64,000 nt of DNA from Cryptomeria japonica (taxonomy: Eukaryota; Streptophyta; Pinopsida; Cupressales; Cupressaceae): contig NC_081407.1 in NCBI RefSeq assembly GCF_030272615.1, forward strand, positions 378,640,400 through 378,704,399, in the 5' to 3' direction. The notes beneath the pieces were generated by a model. The model did no database searches. It worked only from the letters and a program-made list of their open reading frames with translations, and had not been told where the DNA came from. Shown in pieces: positions 34,879 through 48,187 of the stretch. The position numbers and the translations under genes were made by a program. Position 1 is the first letter of the stretch. Each line of letters begins with the position of its first letter.

Positions 34879-36605
34879 GTAACCCACTCATGTCTTCTTA
34901 AGGAAAACATTTAGCCCTATTTAAGAATCTAGATGTTGGATTGAAGTTGGGATGTTGGCATGCCTCATGAATTAATTTTGAGTGGCTTATTACAATGTCT
35001 GATTAGCAGTGAATTGGTATAAACCTAACAAATTGAGAAATCTATAGGGTATTAGATTGTTTGAACTTCGGGGTTTATAATCTAGGTCAACCATCTATTT
35101 ATACAGGGATTGCAAGAGAATTACAAGCTTAGGACGTGGTCTTATCTGATTTCTTGTAAGAGGGTTATGCTTTCCATGGAAGATCCGAGGATCAATTATG
35201 GGCTCATAAGAAATTAGACATTAGAGTCTTTGTTTAAGCCATAGATCAAACAAATCTTTGTCCAACTAAGATTTTTTTTCACGTAATAACTATCAAATCG
35301 AAACATCATTTCGTTTATATGTAGAAATTTGTATTTTGAGCTCTAAATACTTCTTGTAAGGTCATTTAGATAGCTCAGCTCATTGGTAGTAGTCAACTCA
35401 GTCTAATGGAAACAAAAATGATCATCCTTTGATCTATGTGGCTAGAATAAGGCGTAGTTTCTTTTTTGAATATAGGTTAGAACATTGTCATGAAATTTTC
35501 ATATGAGAGGTAGGGATGACAATCAAATTCCAAACCTGATTGAGACCTTATCCACTGCTTAGAATCCATTAAGAGAACTCGTGCAAGTTCCTCTACAACT
35601 GAAAATTCTCTCTATCTACTCTAGCTGGTGAAATCTTAAAGATTATAATGATTATGTATATGGCCGAGCATAACAGTCAGCAAAACCTAGAATAATAGGC
35701 TTGCTTCTAAGTTTCCATACTTTATTTATTTCATTTGTAGTCTTGTTGACTCTGCATTGACATTAATATAGAATTGTTATCACAGAATAATGGTATACAT
35801 AGTTTAAGGAAACTACATGATATAACCTTGCAGAGTTGCCCTTGTTCTACCAAAAGTGATAACTCCAATTTTGTCCATACTTAACTGTATTTTAGAAAAC
35901 CAATACCCATTTTTTAACTTATTGCTATGACTTTAGTGCCAAATAAAGGGATGGTTCCAAAATTAGGAGCACAACGTTATCTTTTTGTCTTAGATTACAC
36001 AGTATTATTAAAGATTAACTTCATGAACTTTAATAATAACAAAAATATGTTTTGTGTAGTGAAAATAGGAGGAAAGTATTGTGTAAGAAGTCATATAAGC
36101 CAATGAATGAAAAGCTAGAAAATTAATTTTTAATATGATATCACTAACAATTATTTATATTAAGGTGTAACATTTAGATGATATTATTAACAATTATTTG
36201 TCATGTTAAGTGGGGTTTGATTTTGGGAAATTGTGCAAATCTTTAAAACAAAATTTTGAATGCCCTAATGCTTTAAAACAAAATTATTCACTCTACCTAT
36301 TGTCTGTGTTTTTTGGCCTTGCTGCAAAAATGAGCTCAAAAAATAGATTGGTTATATAAAAGAATATCATAACCATTATTTTTACTACTCAGGAAATAAC
36401 ACACAACAAATTTGGCAGTTTGTGATTACTTCTGAGTTTTTCATGTGTTATGCTACAATGGCATATAGGAAGTTTCGGTTATTGTAGGAAGTTTCAGTTA
36501 TTGTAGATGTGAAAATGAATTAATTGATCATTTCCTCCAATTCCCATCTTGAGGATATGAAGATTTTTATGGAATGGATGTTCCTTAATAAAAGAGTGGA
36601 AAAAG
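34879..36605. other. AT-rich sequence downstream of the protease relic
   Basis: No protease exons, other genes or transposon ends recognised. A segment near 35,495-35,550 (TTCATATGAGAGGTAGGG, then TGAC, TCAAATTCCA and CCTG) resembles one near 43,715-43,760 and is probably a shared repeat. Confidence 0.5.
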
Positions 36606-36735
36606 TGAAACATTGAATCACTCTTTGAAAGACCTGAAAAAATCAGTAGCATTGTCAAGATCTCCAAATTTTATTACATTGAAACCAGAGAGTACAATAG
36701 ATGTGATTCATCTCACATTCGACCAAAAACTATCA
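36606..36735 (+). repeat. left arm of an inverted duplication of an unknown coding fragment
   Basis: About 130 bp that recurs inverted at 39,024-39,150. Read on the plus strand it gives SRSPNFITLKPESTIDVIHL; the other arm gives SRSPKFITLKPKNTIDVMHL on the minus strand. Most differences are conservative, which suggests a once-coding exon. Further along, MEASKKRVQ (36,922) and MEASKMYVQ (minus strand, near 38,990) also correspond. The family is not recognised. Confidence 0.5.
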
Positions 36736-38920
36736 CTAACCACATACCTCTACTATTATTTTCACCTTATCAACATAAGATGTTTCAATTGGGGTGTGAG
36801 ATTTTTCCCTTTGGAAAATGAGCTGATGCTACTTCACATTGTAAATTTGTTTTATGAATTTAGTCTTGTTTTATTTAAGTGGGTTGAGATGAACATAACT
36901 TTTACATTTTTAAGAGAGAAGATGGAAGCATCTAAGAAAAGGGTGCAACAAGGGTATCAACAACCAGAAACTGGTTTTTGTTTTTCGCTATGTCTGAAAC
37001 ACTTAAATTATGTAGTACTTAGCTAAGGTAATGATTTTTTTGTTTGTGCAACCAAGAAGCAGCACACAGTTCAAGTAATCGATCTGCTACATTTGCCCAA
37101 ATAGCATGGAAGACCTATTTTTGATCTGCCAAAATAGAAGCATTTTTTGAATCAAGTAATGAAATGTTTATTTCAGCTTAGTTCATTATGTCTGGTGAGG
37201 GAGATTTTATATGCACCCCAGAAGAAGAAAAAAGTAGCAAAAAAGAAAGAATTTTCGTATTGGAAGGGCAAAGCTCCTTGTGCTGACATCACAGTAGAGT
37301 TGGCATTATATCAATGGATATTGTAATCAGTCCATCTAGCACGTATACCTTCATATGGTTGAAATCCAATTTGACAAATCTAACACCGCCATAAGATCCA
37401 AGTAAAACAAAGGAAAATCTCTACATCTTTACTTTCACTATCAATTCTGCATGTAAACACTCTAAATTCTGCTTTCTTCCCATTATTGAAGTCACTTATT
37501 TTTAATTATTTGTCTTAAATCTTAGCATACTTTGATACACCTTTCAAGACATTAAAATCAGACGACAAATCTACTCAGGTATTTCATCTAATTATCTTTT
37601 GCAGCCAAGCACATTAATTTGTGGTCTTGATTTTACATTTTGGCCTTCACTCATTTTCAAATTTTTGTCTCTTCAGGTCACAAAATCTAATGTTCAACAG
37701 TTGAGGAGACTCAGAAGTTTTTTAAGATGGATCAAAAATCAAACTATGAGTACCAACCAACAAAAAGAAAAGAACACAATTAATTTTTGTTTTTAACTTC
37801 CAAAATTTTTGGTCTTGGAGACAAAATGCTTTCAATAGGTTGGGTAGTTAAAAGTGCCAAAAATTTCAACTATCAATTGTAAAAATTATTAGCAATATAC
37901 CTAACTATATATAATTATTTTATTTTACATCATGTTGGGTCAAAATCCTCTTACAGTTCCAGATCATAAAAGGTGCTTTAGAATTCTATATTTACTATAA
38001 TTGACAAATATTGTCAACATGTTCTATTTAAAAATAAATAAAAATATGAGGAGTATTTAATCGATCTTTATGGTATATTTTTGTAATCATAACTAAAATC
38101 TGGATAATATCTGCTCTTCTAGGTCGAATTGCTGGAGCAGAGCTATAAGGTCTGAAAGTGTAGTGTTAGGGTAGCGGACTTTTCCAAGCTTCTTGGTGGT
38201 TGAATATTATCTCAGATTATTTCTGGAAGGTATGCACAATGTAAATCTCCTTGAAAATGATGCAATAGAGTTTCTCATAGGCAAGAAATTGCATCAGGAT
38301 GTCGTGTCATCTATATTCTTCAAAATATCCCAATTATTTCTCTTTAGATATCATATTTTGTTAATAGAAGTGGCTCTAAAACAGAGCATAAGTCTTTTGT
38401 CTCACATTCTTGGAGTACAACATTTTTTGGGAGAAAGTAGCTCTCATGCGTAAGTCTAAAAATTATATTTGAAACTTTTCTTTTTCATCTCATATCTTCA
38501 CCTATAGTCTATTTTTCATCTCATAGTCACCTATAGGCTATTTTCAATAATCACATCGCTTTGTGTCCTTTTTAGTTGTAGAGTCAACTTTAGATTTTTT
38601 AGCACTTACAGATTTCAACATTTTTCCCAGCTGTCCTATCAAAGATTTAAATTTAGTTTATAGTAATCTTAATTTTTCAGTAGCTTCAGGTATTTGTCAA
38701 TTTTTCTCTTTCAGGACTTGTTTATAGCATTATCGGTTTATCCTTAGCAATTTCAACTTCAGTTTTAGCATTGCTCAGTTAAGGATCGTAATAGCAGTAT
38801 TAGAGCTGACACACATATCTCAAGACTCCCACTTTAGATTCTAGGTTTTGTTCTATTATAGGTTCATATTTTGTAAGATTTAAAACCACTGTAGAAGCTA
38901 TTAAGAATATGAAAAGTTCA
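36736..38920. other. spacer between the inverted arms
   Basis: AT-rich DNA. ORFs at 36,613-37,026 and 38,193-38,453 are partly the unknown fragment and partly chance. A possible acceptor (TTTTTGTCTCTTCAG) lies near 37,660-37,675, but what follows matches no family I know. Confidence 0.4.
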
Positions 38921-38941
38921 CTTTGGAGCTACAATTAGTTT

Positions 38942-39150
38942 CTAGTGCCTTCCTTGTGCATATTCAATTTTGAACGTACATCTTGGAAGCTTCCATTTTA
39001 TGCATTGTAATCTTATATATAATGACAATTTTCTCTCAAATGTGAGATGCATCACATCTATTGTGTTCTTTGGTTTCAATGTGATAAACTTTGGGGATCT
39101 TGACGATCCTAGTGAGTTTTTCTCTTTCAAAGAGTGATTCAATGTTTCAT
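38942..39150 (-). repeat. right arm of the inverted duplication
   Basis: Minus-strand counterpart of 36,606-36,735, extended by the MEASK-like piece. The arms are diverged, so the duplication is old. Spacing between the matched pieces differs between the arms, showing later insertions or deletions. Confidence 0.5.
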
Positions 39151-42100
39151 TGTTTTCACTATTTCTCTGGTTTCAATGTTTCATTTTTGTAGACAATTAA
39201 TATAAACTTGTGACATTTTACAAGTTTTGTAGAACCTTCAACATGGAAATCATGTCATATTTCTGATTCTAACATATTCTATTGCCAACATCTCTTCAGC
39301 AAAAGAGGGTAACTATTTCGATTAAGTATGTTTTTCAAAACAATAATTATAAATTTGTAACATTTTACAAGTTCTAAATAAGCTTTCTTGCTTGTGCATT
39401 ATTTTCTACAATAACAATATTTGTTCAATGAAACAAAGCAATAAAACTAGTGCAAGAACGTGTAAAAAAATTGCTTTCTTATTGATGACGTGTACTAAAC
39501 ACTATAATCTTTGAACTTTATTCACAAAATAAACATCAATTTGAAAATTACCAGCCTATCGGCTCTTCGTTGCATGCAAAAAAATCGTGCAACTACTAGT
39601 TTATAGTAGTTGTGGCTTCTCCCTTCATTATTCACGATCATACATATTGCAAGTCATTTGATTTCTATATCTCATTAAAATAGTATTAGATAATATTTGA
39701 TAAAAAAATTCTCCTTTTCTTTTGCTCTTGAATGGTACTTATGATAGCTAGTGAATTATTTTGGTTTGATCAAATCATTTCCTAGGTAACTCTTTGAGAT
39801 AAAAGAATGCATACAACCTAATACAATAAGAATAATGAAAAGATACATAGACACAAATTACATAAGATATACATTGAAAAATCCTTCATTAGGAAAATTC
39901 CAAACCTCTAAAAACATCCTAACTTGATGTATAGTTTAGTAATATAAATATTACAATAAAGATTTAGAGTCTTCGTCAATACTTCTTAAAGATCAAGATC
40001 CTTTAATGCATCCTCAGTGATTTCGCATATAATGGGTAACCATTTAAGAACATGTCCCATGAAATACTTCACCTATTCACTCACAAGAGAGTTGAATAGA
40101 AATGAAAACCAACCCAACCTTTAAACATATTCTTTCTTTTATAGAAACAAAGATCAAGCAAAACTATTTATTGATATTATCTAAAACATGTGTCTGAAAA
40201 CCATGAGCACATAAAATTATTGATCAAAAGTAATAGATGGAAATGTGTTACTATTATTACAATAGAAATTTACAAGTAAACCCAAATAATAACTTGTATG
40301 GATAAACACATTCTAAAATACACCAAAAATAAATATTTATTTTGCATTGATAAAAAAAATTTATTTTCTTGTGCAGGGTTTATAATGCATTTTTTCTTAA
40401 CATTTTCCCACTTGTGTACATCATATTGGTGTCAATTAATGAAAAACATCATCACATCCATCCATAAAACCACATCAATCTCTATAATGTTTTTGTGTTC
40501 CATCAAGATATCTACAATAATGTATCCAAGATTACCACTATCTCAAGTAAGAACTCCTCTCATCCTCTAAAATGCCACCTCTCTAATATGCCACCTATAT
40601 AAGGAAAGGAAGAAACCAAGTTGAAGATGTACCAATCGAAAGAACAAAATAGTCAATTTAAAGTGATAATAAAGGCTTTAAAACATTGTCAAAACCTACA
40701 AATCATATTACATATTATGCCCTTTTATCAACACCTCAATATGCTAAGCTATGATAAGCCTGAACGATTAGAACATCTTTTTTAAGAAATCATGTAAAAT
40801 ATGTGGATGTATATCAGATTTTAAAAATAAAATTAAAACAAAATAAATAATCTTTATCTAGCACAGTCATTTACTCTTTTTCTTAAAAATCAAAATAAAG
40901 ATACATGCACAACAAATTTCATAAAAATAAAATAAAAACATAGTCCAAGAATTGAAAGTTATAAGACCAAGAGGAATGAATAACCCTTTTACTCAATTTA
41001 TTACCTGCAGTAAAATTTCTCGAGTGATATTCTAAGCAGCAGTAGTACGGTATTTAAAGAAATAAATTAGTTTTATTTCAGCCATTCAAAAGTTCTATAT
41101 AAATTAATTTCATTTTTAAACTAAAGTCTTAAAAATATTGCAATTTGGAATCTTTTTACACTAGAATTGTATTTTAAAATGTAAAATATTATCTTTTTCG
41201 AGAGCAGACAGTAAATTTCCTTAAAAAGTTGAAAACATAGTTGCTAATAGTATTTGTTTAAAATAAAATAAAAACATAGTCCGTGCAACGCATTCAAATG
41301 GTGGACAGCAGCCTGCTATGTGCAAAGATTCCTTCAAAGACGAAAGTGAAGGGCATGTTAACACGCTCTGCATTTGGAAATTAACTTCCTACCAAATACC
41401 CTTCAACTATTAATGATCGCCAATTTGGCATGGCTCAGATTGATGGTAAAGATTGATAATATAGCTTAAGCGCAAGCTAATAGTAGGTTACTCAGATGTA
41501 AATTCCGAAAAAATAATTCAATGAATAAATTAAAATGGGTAACGATCTCTATAAATTAAAATGGGTAACCATGTAGGGTACATAAGCCTTGTGAATGCAA
41601 TATTTACGTTAACATTGATTACATCATTGGAAGACATGCATATGCTTAGCGTGGAAATAAAGTCTGTATAAACCTCACCAACTTTCATGCACTTTGAAGG
41701 TTTACATCGTCAGAGGTTCGAGAACTCAGATTTTATATTCATCTTGCACTGCCATTTAGGTACACTAGCACTAGCACTTGTATTTTATATTCATCTTGCA
41801 CTGCCATGTAGGTACATTAGCACTTGTATCAAAAGGAGGTACAATAGTTACGCCCATGGATAGCAAGATATATCTTAGGTAATTAATGAAAATTGTAAGT
41901 AATGAAAATTGTTTTTCCTAAGAATAATTATATACAATAAAATTCAATTGTTCATGAAATTTAAAAAATCCAAATATAAATAGATTCAAGTTAATTTTAA
42001 AAGAGTACATTATGCAAAATGTTTTGAGTGCATGTGTTCTCGTACAAAATTAATCATTCATTGAAATTAAGCATTTAAAAATTATATTATACATTTATTA

Positions 42101-43700
42101 AGTATATAAATAATTTACGTGATTGAAAACTTATATTTAAATTTGATTTTATTATATTAATATTTGTAAAAATATTATTTTATAAAAAAAATAATATAAA
42201 ATAATAAACAAAATATAAATAAGAATTATACATTTAAAATTAAAATTTTCAATTGTCTAAGTTATTTTAGATAAATTAGAAAATTATCTTTAATATTAAT
42301 TTTAACATATTATGACATAAAAAAATTATTTTACAACAAAAAAAGTAAAATATAAGATAATAAACAAAATATAAATCATGGAAACTCATGAGTGAATGGA
42401 ACTATATATGCATAGAAATGCCTTTTTTTAGATTTCCATACATTTAATAAGAAATAATAAAGTTAATTTGAAAATAATGTCACTTCCTTCAAATTCCACT
42501 GTTTATGCAAATGAAAACAATGTTTTGAATTTCTATTTTGTTAGGTATTTATATGTAACTTCAGCAACATTTTCATTTTCATGACTCTAGAAAAGATAAG
42601 ATTATTGTTTTCTATGTTGATTTGGAGGTGTTCATGTGCTTTTGGGGTGATTTGTTAGCTAAATAATTTTTGTAGTCAATGTTTTTAAAAGATTCATTAC
42701 CATATAAAATATTTGTTTAAAATGCGCTTTATAATTTTTACTTCCTTATAAATTGAAGCATATCTATCTCTTGGTGTTCAATCTTGACTACTATGAACTA
42801 ATTTGATAGAATGTGTGCATAAAATATGTTTGGCTTCACCTCGTTGGTTTTTTAAATCTATTTATAAATATTATTGAGGAGCTTGTTAAATTGATACACA
42901 CACAACTTATCTTAGGTCAAAAGCCTTTTTAACCAAACTAATGTTGATTAAATAAAAGAAATAAAATTCACAAATTTGACCTATAAAATGATGCATATTT
43001 GATTCTTTTATTTCTCTTTAGCATTGAAGTGTGACATAATTATCATGATCATTCATCCTTGTTTTAGTCCACATAAATTTAAATACAAAATGAATATCTT
43101 TAAATACAATGAAATAGTAATTTTTCACCTGAAATTTGTGTTTGATTAGTTCACGAGAATACTTAAATGTGAAGGTATGTTAGAATTATAATTTTATGAT
43201 TTAAATTTTTGGGATTTATTTTCAAGTTCTAAATGGTTGACTTGAATCAATCTTGCATCTTAGGAAAAAGACCTAAAAAAAAACTAAAGATATCAAGAAT
43301 AAAGAATGATTAAATGAAAATTAAACCAAATGAAGGTGAACTAAAGATAAGTCATGCCTTATATATCTAAAGACATGCCATACATAATGAATATATAAAG
43401 ACATATACATGGCTAAATGACCATTTTTTCACTTTTGAGACATATTTGACAGCTTAAAAAATTAGTAGAACGTATGCATTGACATGTTATTTTTTTCTAA
43501 AACCGTATAGATGACACTTCAAATTATAAATAAACCGTAAAAAAATATTTCATATGAATTTAGAAACTTGTCATAATTGAAATGATAGAATATAATTGAT
43601 AAAATATTTTAATATGCATTTTTACAATATATTTAGAACCTTTTTAGTTAATATAATTTGACAGTTAATAATTTTTTTAAAACGTCAAATGAAAATGACT
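39151..43700. other. AT-rich intergenic region
   Basis: No gene recognised. It contains a 9-bp perfect inverted repeat (CAACTACTA, 5-nt loop, TAGTAGTTG at 39,590-39,612). A direct repeat AAAATAAAATAAAAACATAG occurs near 40,926 and 41,259. A tandem duplication at 41,731 is listed separately. Very AT-rich DNA dominates 41,900-42,400. Confidence 0.55.
41731..41834 (+). repeat. 52-bp tandem duplication
   Basis: TTTTATATTCATCTTGCACT begins two nearly identical copies offset by 52 bp. The first contains CACTAGCACTAGCACTTG, the second CATTAGCACTTG. It is probably slippage or unequal exchange. Confidence 0.8.
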
Positions 43701-43854
43701 AAACTGTCATAAAAAATTCATATGATAGGTAGGGGTGACTGTCAAATTCCAGGCCTGGTCAACATGAACTAAAAACTCCTTGTTTTATGCATACACATTT
43801 CTTTTGTTTATCAAATGCGCCTATAAATCCTCCACAGAACGTAAACAGAATGGG

Positions 43855-44055
43855 TTTTGGTGCAGGGAACATCATCGCTCATAGCTGAAGCAAACAACTT
43901 CAATGAAAATCCCCATGCCCGAATTGAACTAAAGAATAAATTAGGCCCAATTGTCCCTAATTTTGAAAACAGATGTGTTAAATTGACTTTCACCAGACAC
44001 ATTGGTGGCCCAGGACCAGGCCTGGAAAAATATTCATTCTCAATAAAATTAATTT
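43855..44055 (+). other. possible exon relic of an unrecognised gene
   Basis: After TTTTGGTGCAG, an acceptor-like site, an open frame reads GTSSLIAEANNFNENPHA, then ELKNKLGPIVPNFENRC, then VKLTFTRHIGGPGPG. The composition is balanced and unlike the AT-derived ORFs around it, which suggests true coding ancestry. I do not recognise the family. It ends in AT-rich sequence at 44,055. Confidence 0.35.
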
Positions 44056-45690
44056 AGGACAAAATTTTAAATTTTAGATATTATGACAAGTTTCTAAATT
44101 TATTTTGAGGACAATCTTATTTAAAATATGTAAAAAATTAAATTTACTAAGTTTCAAAATTCATATAAGAATATACAAACTATTCTAAAAAATTATATTA
44201 AAATATTTTTAAAATTACAAACAATAATATCTTACCGTTTTAAAATATTCTAAATAAATTTTTTTATTTTTAAAATATTCTAAAATAATATGTATCAATA
44301 TTATGAATTATAATACTATATACTATATATTATTTATTATTAATTTTTATGATTTATTAATTATTTTAAATGTCATATATATGTCTTTAGAAAAATCTAG
44401 CATGTCAATACATAGGATCCAATTCTAGACCTGCCTAGGACGATAGTGGCAATTACATGACACTGGCTATGCAGCGGACAAAATGGCCCATGCATGCCAT
44501 GCCTTCTCCATGGATGCCCCCCATACCATGACTGCACTGCCTTCCCTCCTGCTGCGCAAACGTACATCCACTGTGGGAACTGCCAATGACTGTCCAATCA
44601 AACCATACACGGCCACCACGATCGAACCCATCAGCACACTGGCACTGGCTATGCAGTGGACAAAATGGTAGAGGGTCTGTATTTATCTACCTGCTGAGTG
44701 ATTATAACTTACTTTTTCCTTTTTCACCAACATGCCTGACAGTAGCTGCAAGTGTTATTATTAATATGCCTGACAATAATCGATGAAAGCATTGGCTCCT
44801 GGGAAGACAAACAGATGTAGTGGTCTTTTCACGTCTTTTCACTTTTAAAAGAAGTTGCACGGTCCTGTCTGTATTATGTATCATCAATTGATATGTTTGA
44901 TAAAATGGTCAAGTAGTTTTTTCACATTAAAAGAAGTGGCAGAGTCCAGCCCATACGAAACAACAGGGTAAATTGATTTGTCAGATAAAATAGTGAAGTG
45001 TCTTTTCATTTTAAAAAGAAATAGCACAATCCAGACTGCGTGAAGTAGCAAGGTTAGATTAAAAAACAAGATCGCTATGAATGTTATAATTTATGCCGAA
45101 GGTGTATCCTATATGAGATGGACGGGCTTGTTTTGTTCATCAATGGCTCTTTCTCTCCCTTGCACCCCAATAACCAAACAGTAAATTTGACTATATCTCT
45201 CTCTGCTTGCACCCCAATAACCAATGGCACTGATCTTTACCAATCACCGTGATAAATGCATTGGGAATCTTCTCTTGTACTACAACAATCTGTCAATGGG
45301 AAATATAATGGATCATTCAAATCATCTTTCCTGGTTTGGTTGATAGTGTAATGAGATAATACAACGAGTAAATATCTGAAGGCAGTCTCTGGCAAATTGA
45401 TACAGCATCATTTATGATAAAGAAAGAATGACATAAGACAACAACAATATATCTAAAGTCATCATCGCTAAAAATTTATGGATATGAATATTGAATATTT
45501 ATGGATACGTTGAACAACAGAAGAAAAATACACCACAAAACCATGGATCCGTTGTAATAATCATAGAGGAAATAAGCCACCAACCAAGTACGCTAGAGGA
45601 AAGAGATAGCGATAAATTAAATACGCCGTCCAAAGAAAATTTTATAAATTAAATAAAATATTAATCAAGTTGTTCCAATAAAGAGGTGGA
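44056..45690. other. AT-rich DNA with two small repeats
   Basis: CACTGGCTATGCAG followed by GGACAAAATGG occurs at about 44,461 and again at about 44,641, bracketing a GC-richer patch of about 180 bp. From 44,830 to 45,065 a diverged unit of about 83-88 bp is present three times (TTTTCAC, TTAAAAGAAGT, GATAAAATGG anchors). No gene is seen. Confidence 0.55.
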
Positions 45691-46545
45691 AATGAATATT
45701 CGAAGTATAAATTAAGTAAAATTGAATACGATTAGAAAAAGAAGTAGTTAGGAATATTTATGGATGTTGTTTTCAATATTGAATATTGATGAATAAGATC
45801 ATTTATAAAGTATCTTGTTGGTAAGAAAGAAATAAAAATGAAGTGAATTTGAATAGGGCAAGGGAAAGAGGTAGGTAAGAAATATTTATGGATGTTGTTT
45901 TCAATATTGAATATCAATAAATAAGATCATTTATAAAGTAGGTGTCTAGAAGAAAGAAGGAAAAATTAAGTAAAATTGAATACAGTGAGGGAAAGAGGTA
46001 GGCATAAATATTTATGGATGTTGTTCTCAAAATTGAATATCAACAAATAAGATCATTTATAAAGTACGTGTTTATAAGAATGAAGTAAAAATTAAGTAAA
46101 ATTGAATACAGTGAGGGAAAGAGGTAGGCAGGAATATTTATGAATGTTGTTGTCAATATTCAATATCAATAAATAAGATCTTTTATAATATACGGTATTT
46201 GTAAGAAAGAAGTAAAAGTTAAGTAAAATTGAATACAGTGATGGAAAGAGGTAGGTAGGTATATTTATGGATGTTGTTTTCAATATTGAACATCAATAAA
46301 TAAGATCATTTATAAAGTATTGGAAAGAAAGTTGTAAAAATTAAATAAAATTGAATAAAGTGGAGGGAAGAGGTAGGCATGAATATTTATGGATGTTGTT
46401 TACAACATTGAATATTAATAAGTAAGATCATTTATAAAGTATTGGAAAAAAAATTTGTAAAAATTAAGTGAAATTGAATATGATGGAGGAAAGAGGTAGG
46501 CATGAATATTTATGGATGTTGTTTTCAATATTGAATATCAACAAG
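45690..46545 (+). repeat. minisatellite, seven units of 122-128 bp
   Basis: The anchor AATATTTATGGATGTTG recurs at 45,753, 45,881, 46,007, 46,133, 46,260, 46,382 and 46,505. Each unit also contains AAATAAGATCATTTATAAAG, a variable AAGAAAG part, TTAAGTAAAATTGAATA and GGGAAAGAGGTAGGCA. A half unit precedes the first. Unit length varies slightly, mainly in the AAGAAAG part. Confidence 0.9.
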
Positions 46546-48187
46546 AGATGCAAAGCGTCAAGTTCTTGCCAATAGTGTTGTTAGTTTAGAGTATAAAATA
46601 CAAAAGAAGGAAGAAGGAAGAAGAAATATGAATGATGCATTAAGTCCTTTTGCATTCCTTATTGAACTCAAGCAATTGTTTGGTACTAAATGTAGGATAT
46701 TGCTAAAGGTAAAGCACTACTAAACTTGTTGTAGCAACAATTGCAAGGCAATTAATTATTTATGGAAATGAATAACAAGTAACTTTTAACTTCTTAATTT
46801 AAAAATAAAAATAAAAAATTAAATGTAAAATTCAATTATATCAAAAACTAAATACTAATAAAAATACGAAAAATGAGTAACAAACAACTTTTAACTTATT
46901 AATTTAAAAAATTAAAAATTAAATATAAAATTAAATTATATCAAAATCTAAATAGTAATAAAAATAATAATGTAAAAATAAATAATAAATCTATTAAATT
47001 AATAAATAATAAAAATATATACATTTATCGAAAATTTCCTATTTACATGTATGTTAAAAATATACATGTATGTTAAAAATAAATTATATATATACGATAT
47101 ATATTTTGATTGGTAATGGGCCGAAGCCAATGAGGTGTACATACCTTATCCCCTTATGGGATTTGAACTTGTGACCTCTCTTTCAAGAGCACAAGTTCTC
47201 CACTTCAATGCCAACTCGAAGTGTATATAAATTATAATATTATTAAATTTTCATATATTAGAAAAATCTATTTATAGATTCTATTTATTATTTAAATATA
47301 TATTATAAAAAAATAGGTTTAAAAAGTTAAAATAAAAAAATTAAATTTTTATAAAACTACTACTTATCATGCATTGCCCAATCTATGCGCAATATGAGAA
47401 CAAGATCATAAAATTTTAATATAAAAATTTGACTAAAGTTATTAGTTTTTGACATAAAATAAAAGTAAAAATATATACCTACTCTTATGAATATTTGTCA
47501 ATTTATTTTAAATAATTATGATACATTATCCCATCATCTTATGATACATTATGACATAATTATGATAATTATGATACATAAATATTTAAGACATGATCAT
47601 CTTTTACCCTTAACTTAATCCCTCTCACATCAGGGCTTTCCCTTGTCACTTTTACAATGACATTTTGCCTAATTGCATCCTGATTAGGGTTGTTTGCTCT
47701 TGATTCAGTCCTCCTATTTCACCTTTTCTATTTTCGGTCCAAATCTTTCCATTTTAGGTTTGAGATTCCATATTATCCTTACCTTTGTCCCCTTTTCATT
47801 GGATCATTCTTCTCTCATTCTAGTGATGTCAGTTTTTGACCTAAATCCCCATCTCGATTTTAGGGTTTTTTGCCTTCTTTTAGGGTTCTATCGCTTCCTG
47901 CTTTCCAATTTCGGTCTGCATATATTTATTGTCTAGTTGGCCTAACAAATGAGAATTTTTTCATTTTTCTTTTTCCTTTATGTGGTTGTGATACTCAAGT
48001 GAGGGTAGAATTTCATCAATAAAATCTAAGATGCGGATTCAACTTCTAAATTTGCTTACACATAATAAGCTAACGTGTGGAGCCTAGTATTATATGAGGT
48101 TTTAGTCCATTGTTAAAACACTTTCATAGGAATCATATAATGAAATTGGTAATGCCACATAAAAATTTAATAAAAATTATTAATAAC
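46546..48187. other. AT-rich region before the LTR element nest
   Basis: No gene recognised. The 80-codon ORF at 47,694-47,936 is Phe/Leu-rich and not convincing. ATAAC (48,183-48,187) directly precedes the LTR of element B and would be its left target-site copy; no partner is visible in the window. Confidence 0.5.
47095..47225 (-). mobile_element. tRNA-derived SINE-like sequence
   Basis: On the minus strand, GTTGGCATTGAAGTGG resembles a polymerase III A box (TRGCNNARNGG). About 40 nt later CACAAGTTCAAATCCC resembles a B box (GGTTCAAATCC). About 60 bp of body follows, ending in AT-rich sequence. A/B spacing fits a tRNA-derived SINE head. Target duplications are not clear because both flanks are AT-rich. 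Confidence 0.45.

Noticed and set aside
45690-46545. CRISPR-like array
   Set aside because: Units are contiguous 122-128 bp tandem repeats without unique spacers, in a plant nuclear context.
47095-47225. Functional tRNA gene
   Set aside because: A- and B-box-like segments exist, but no cloverleaf with acceptor and anticodon stems can be drawn; SINE-like is the better reading.
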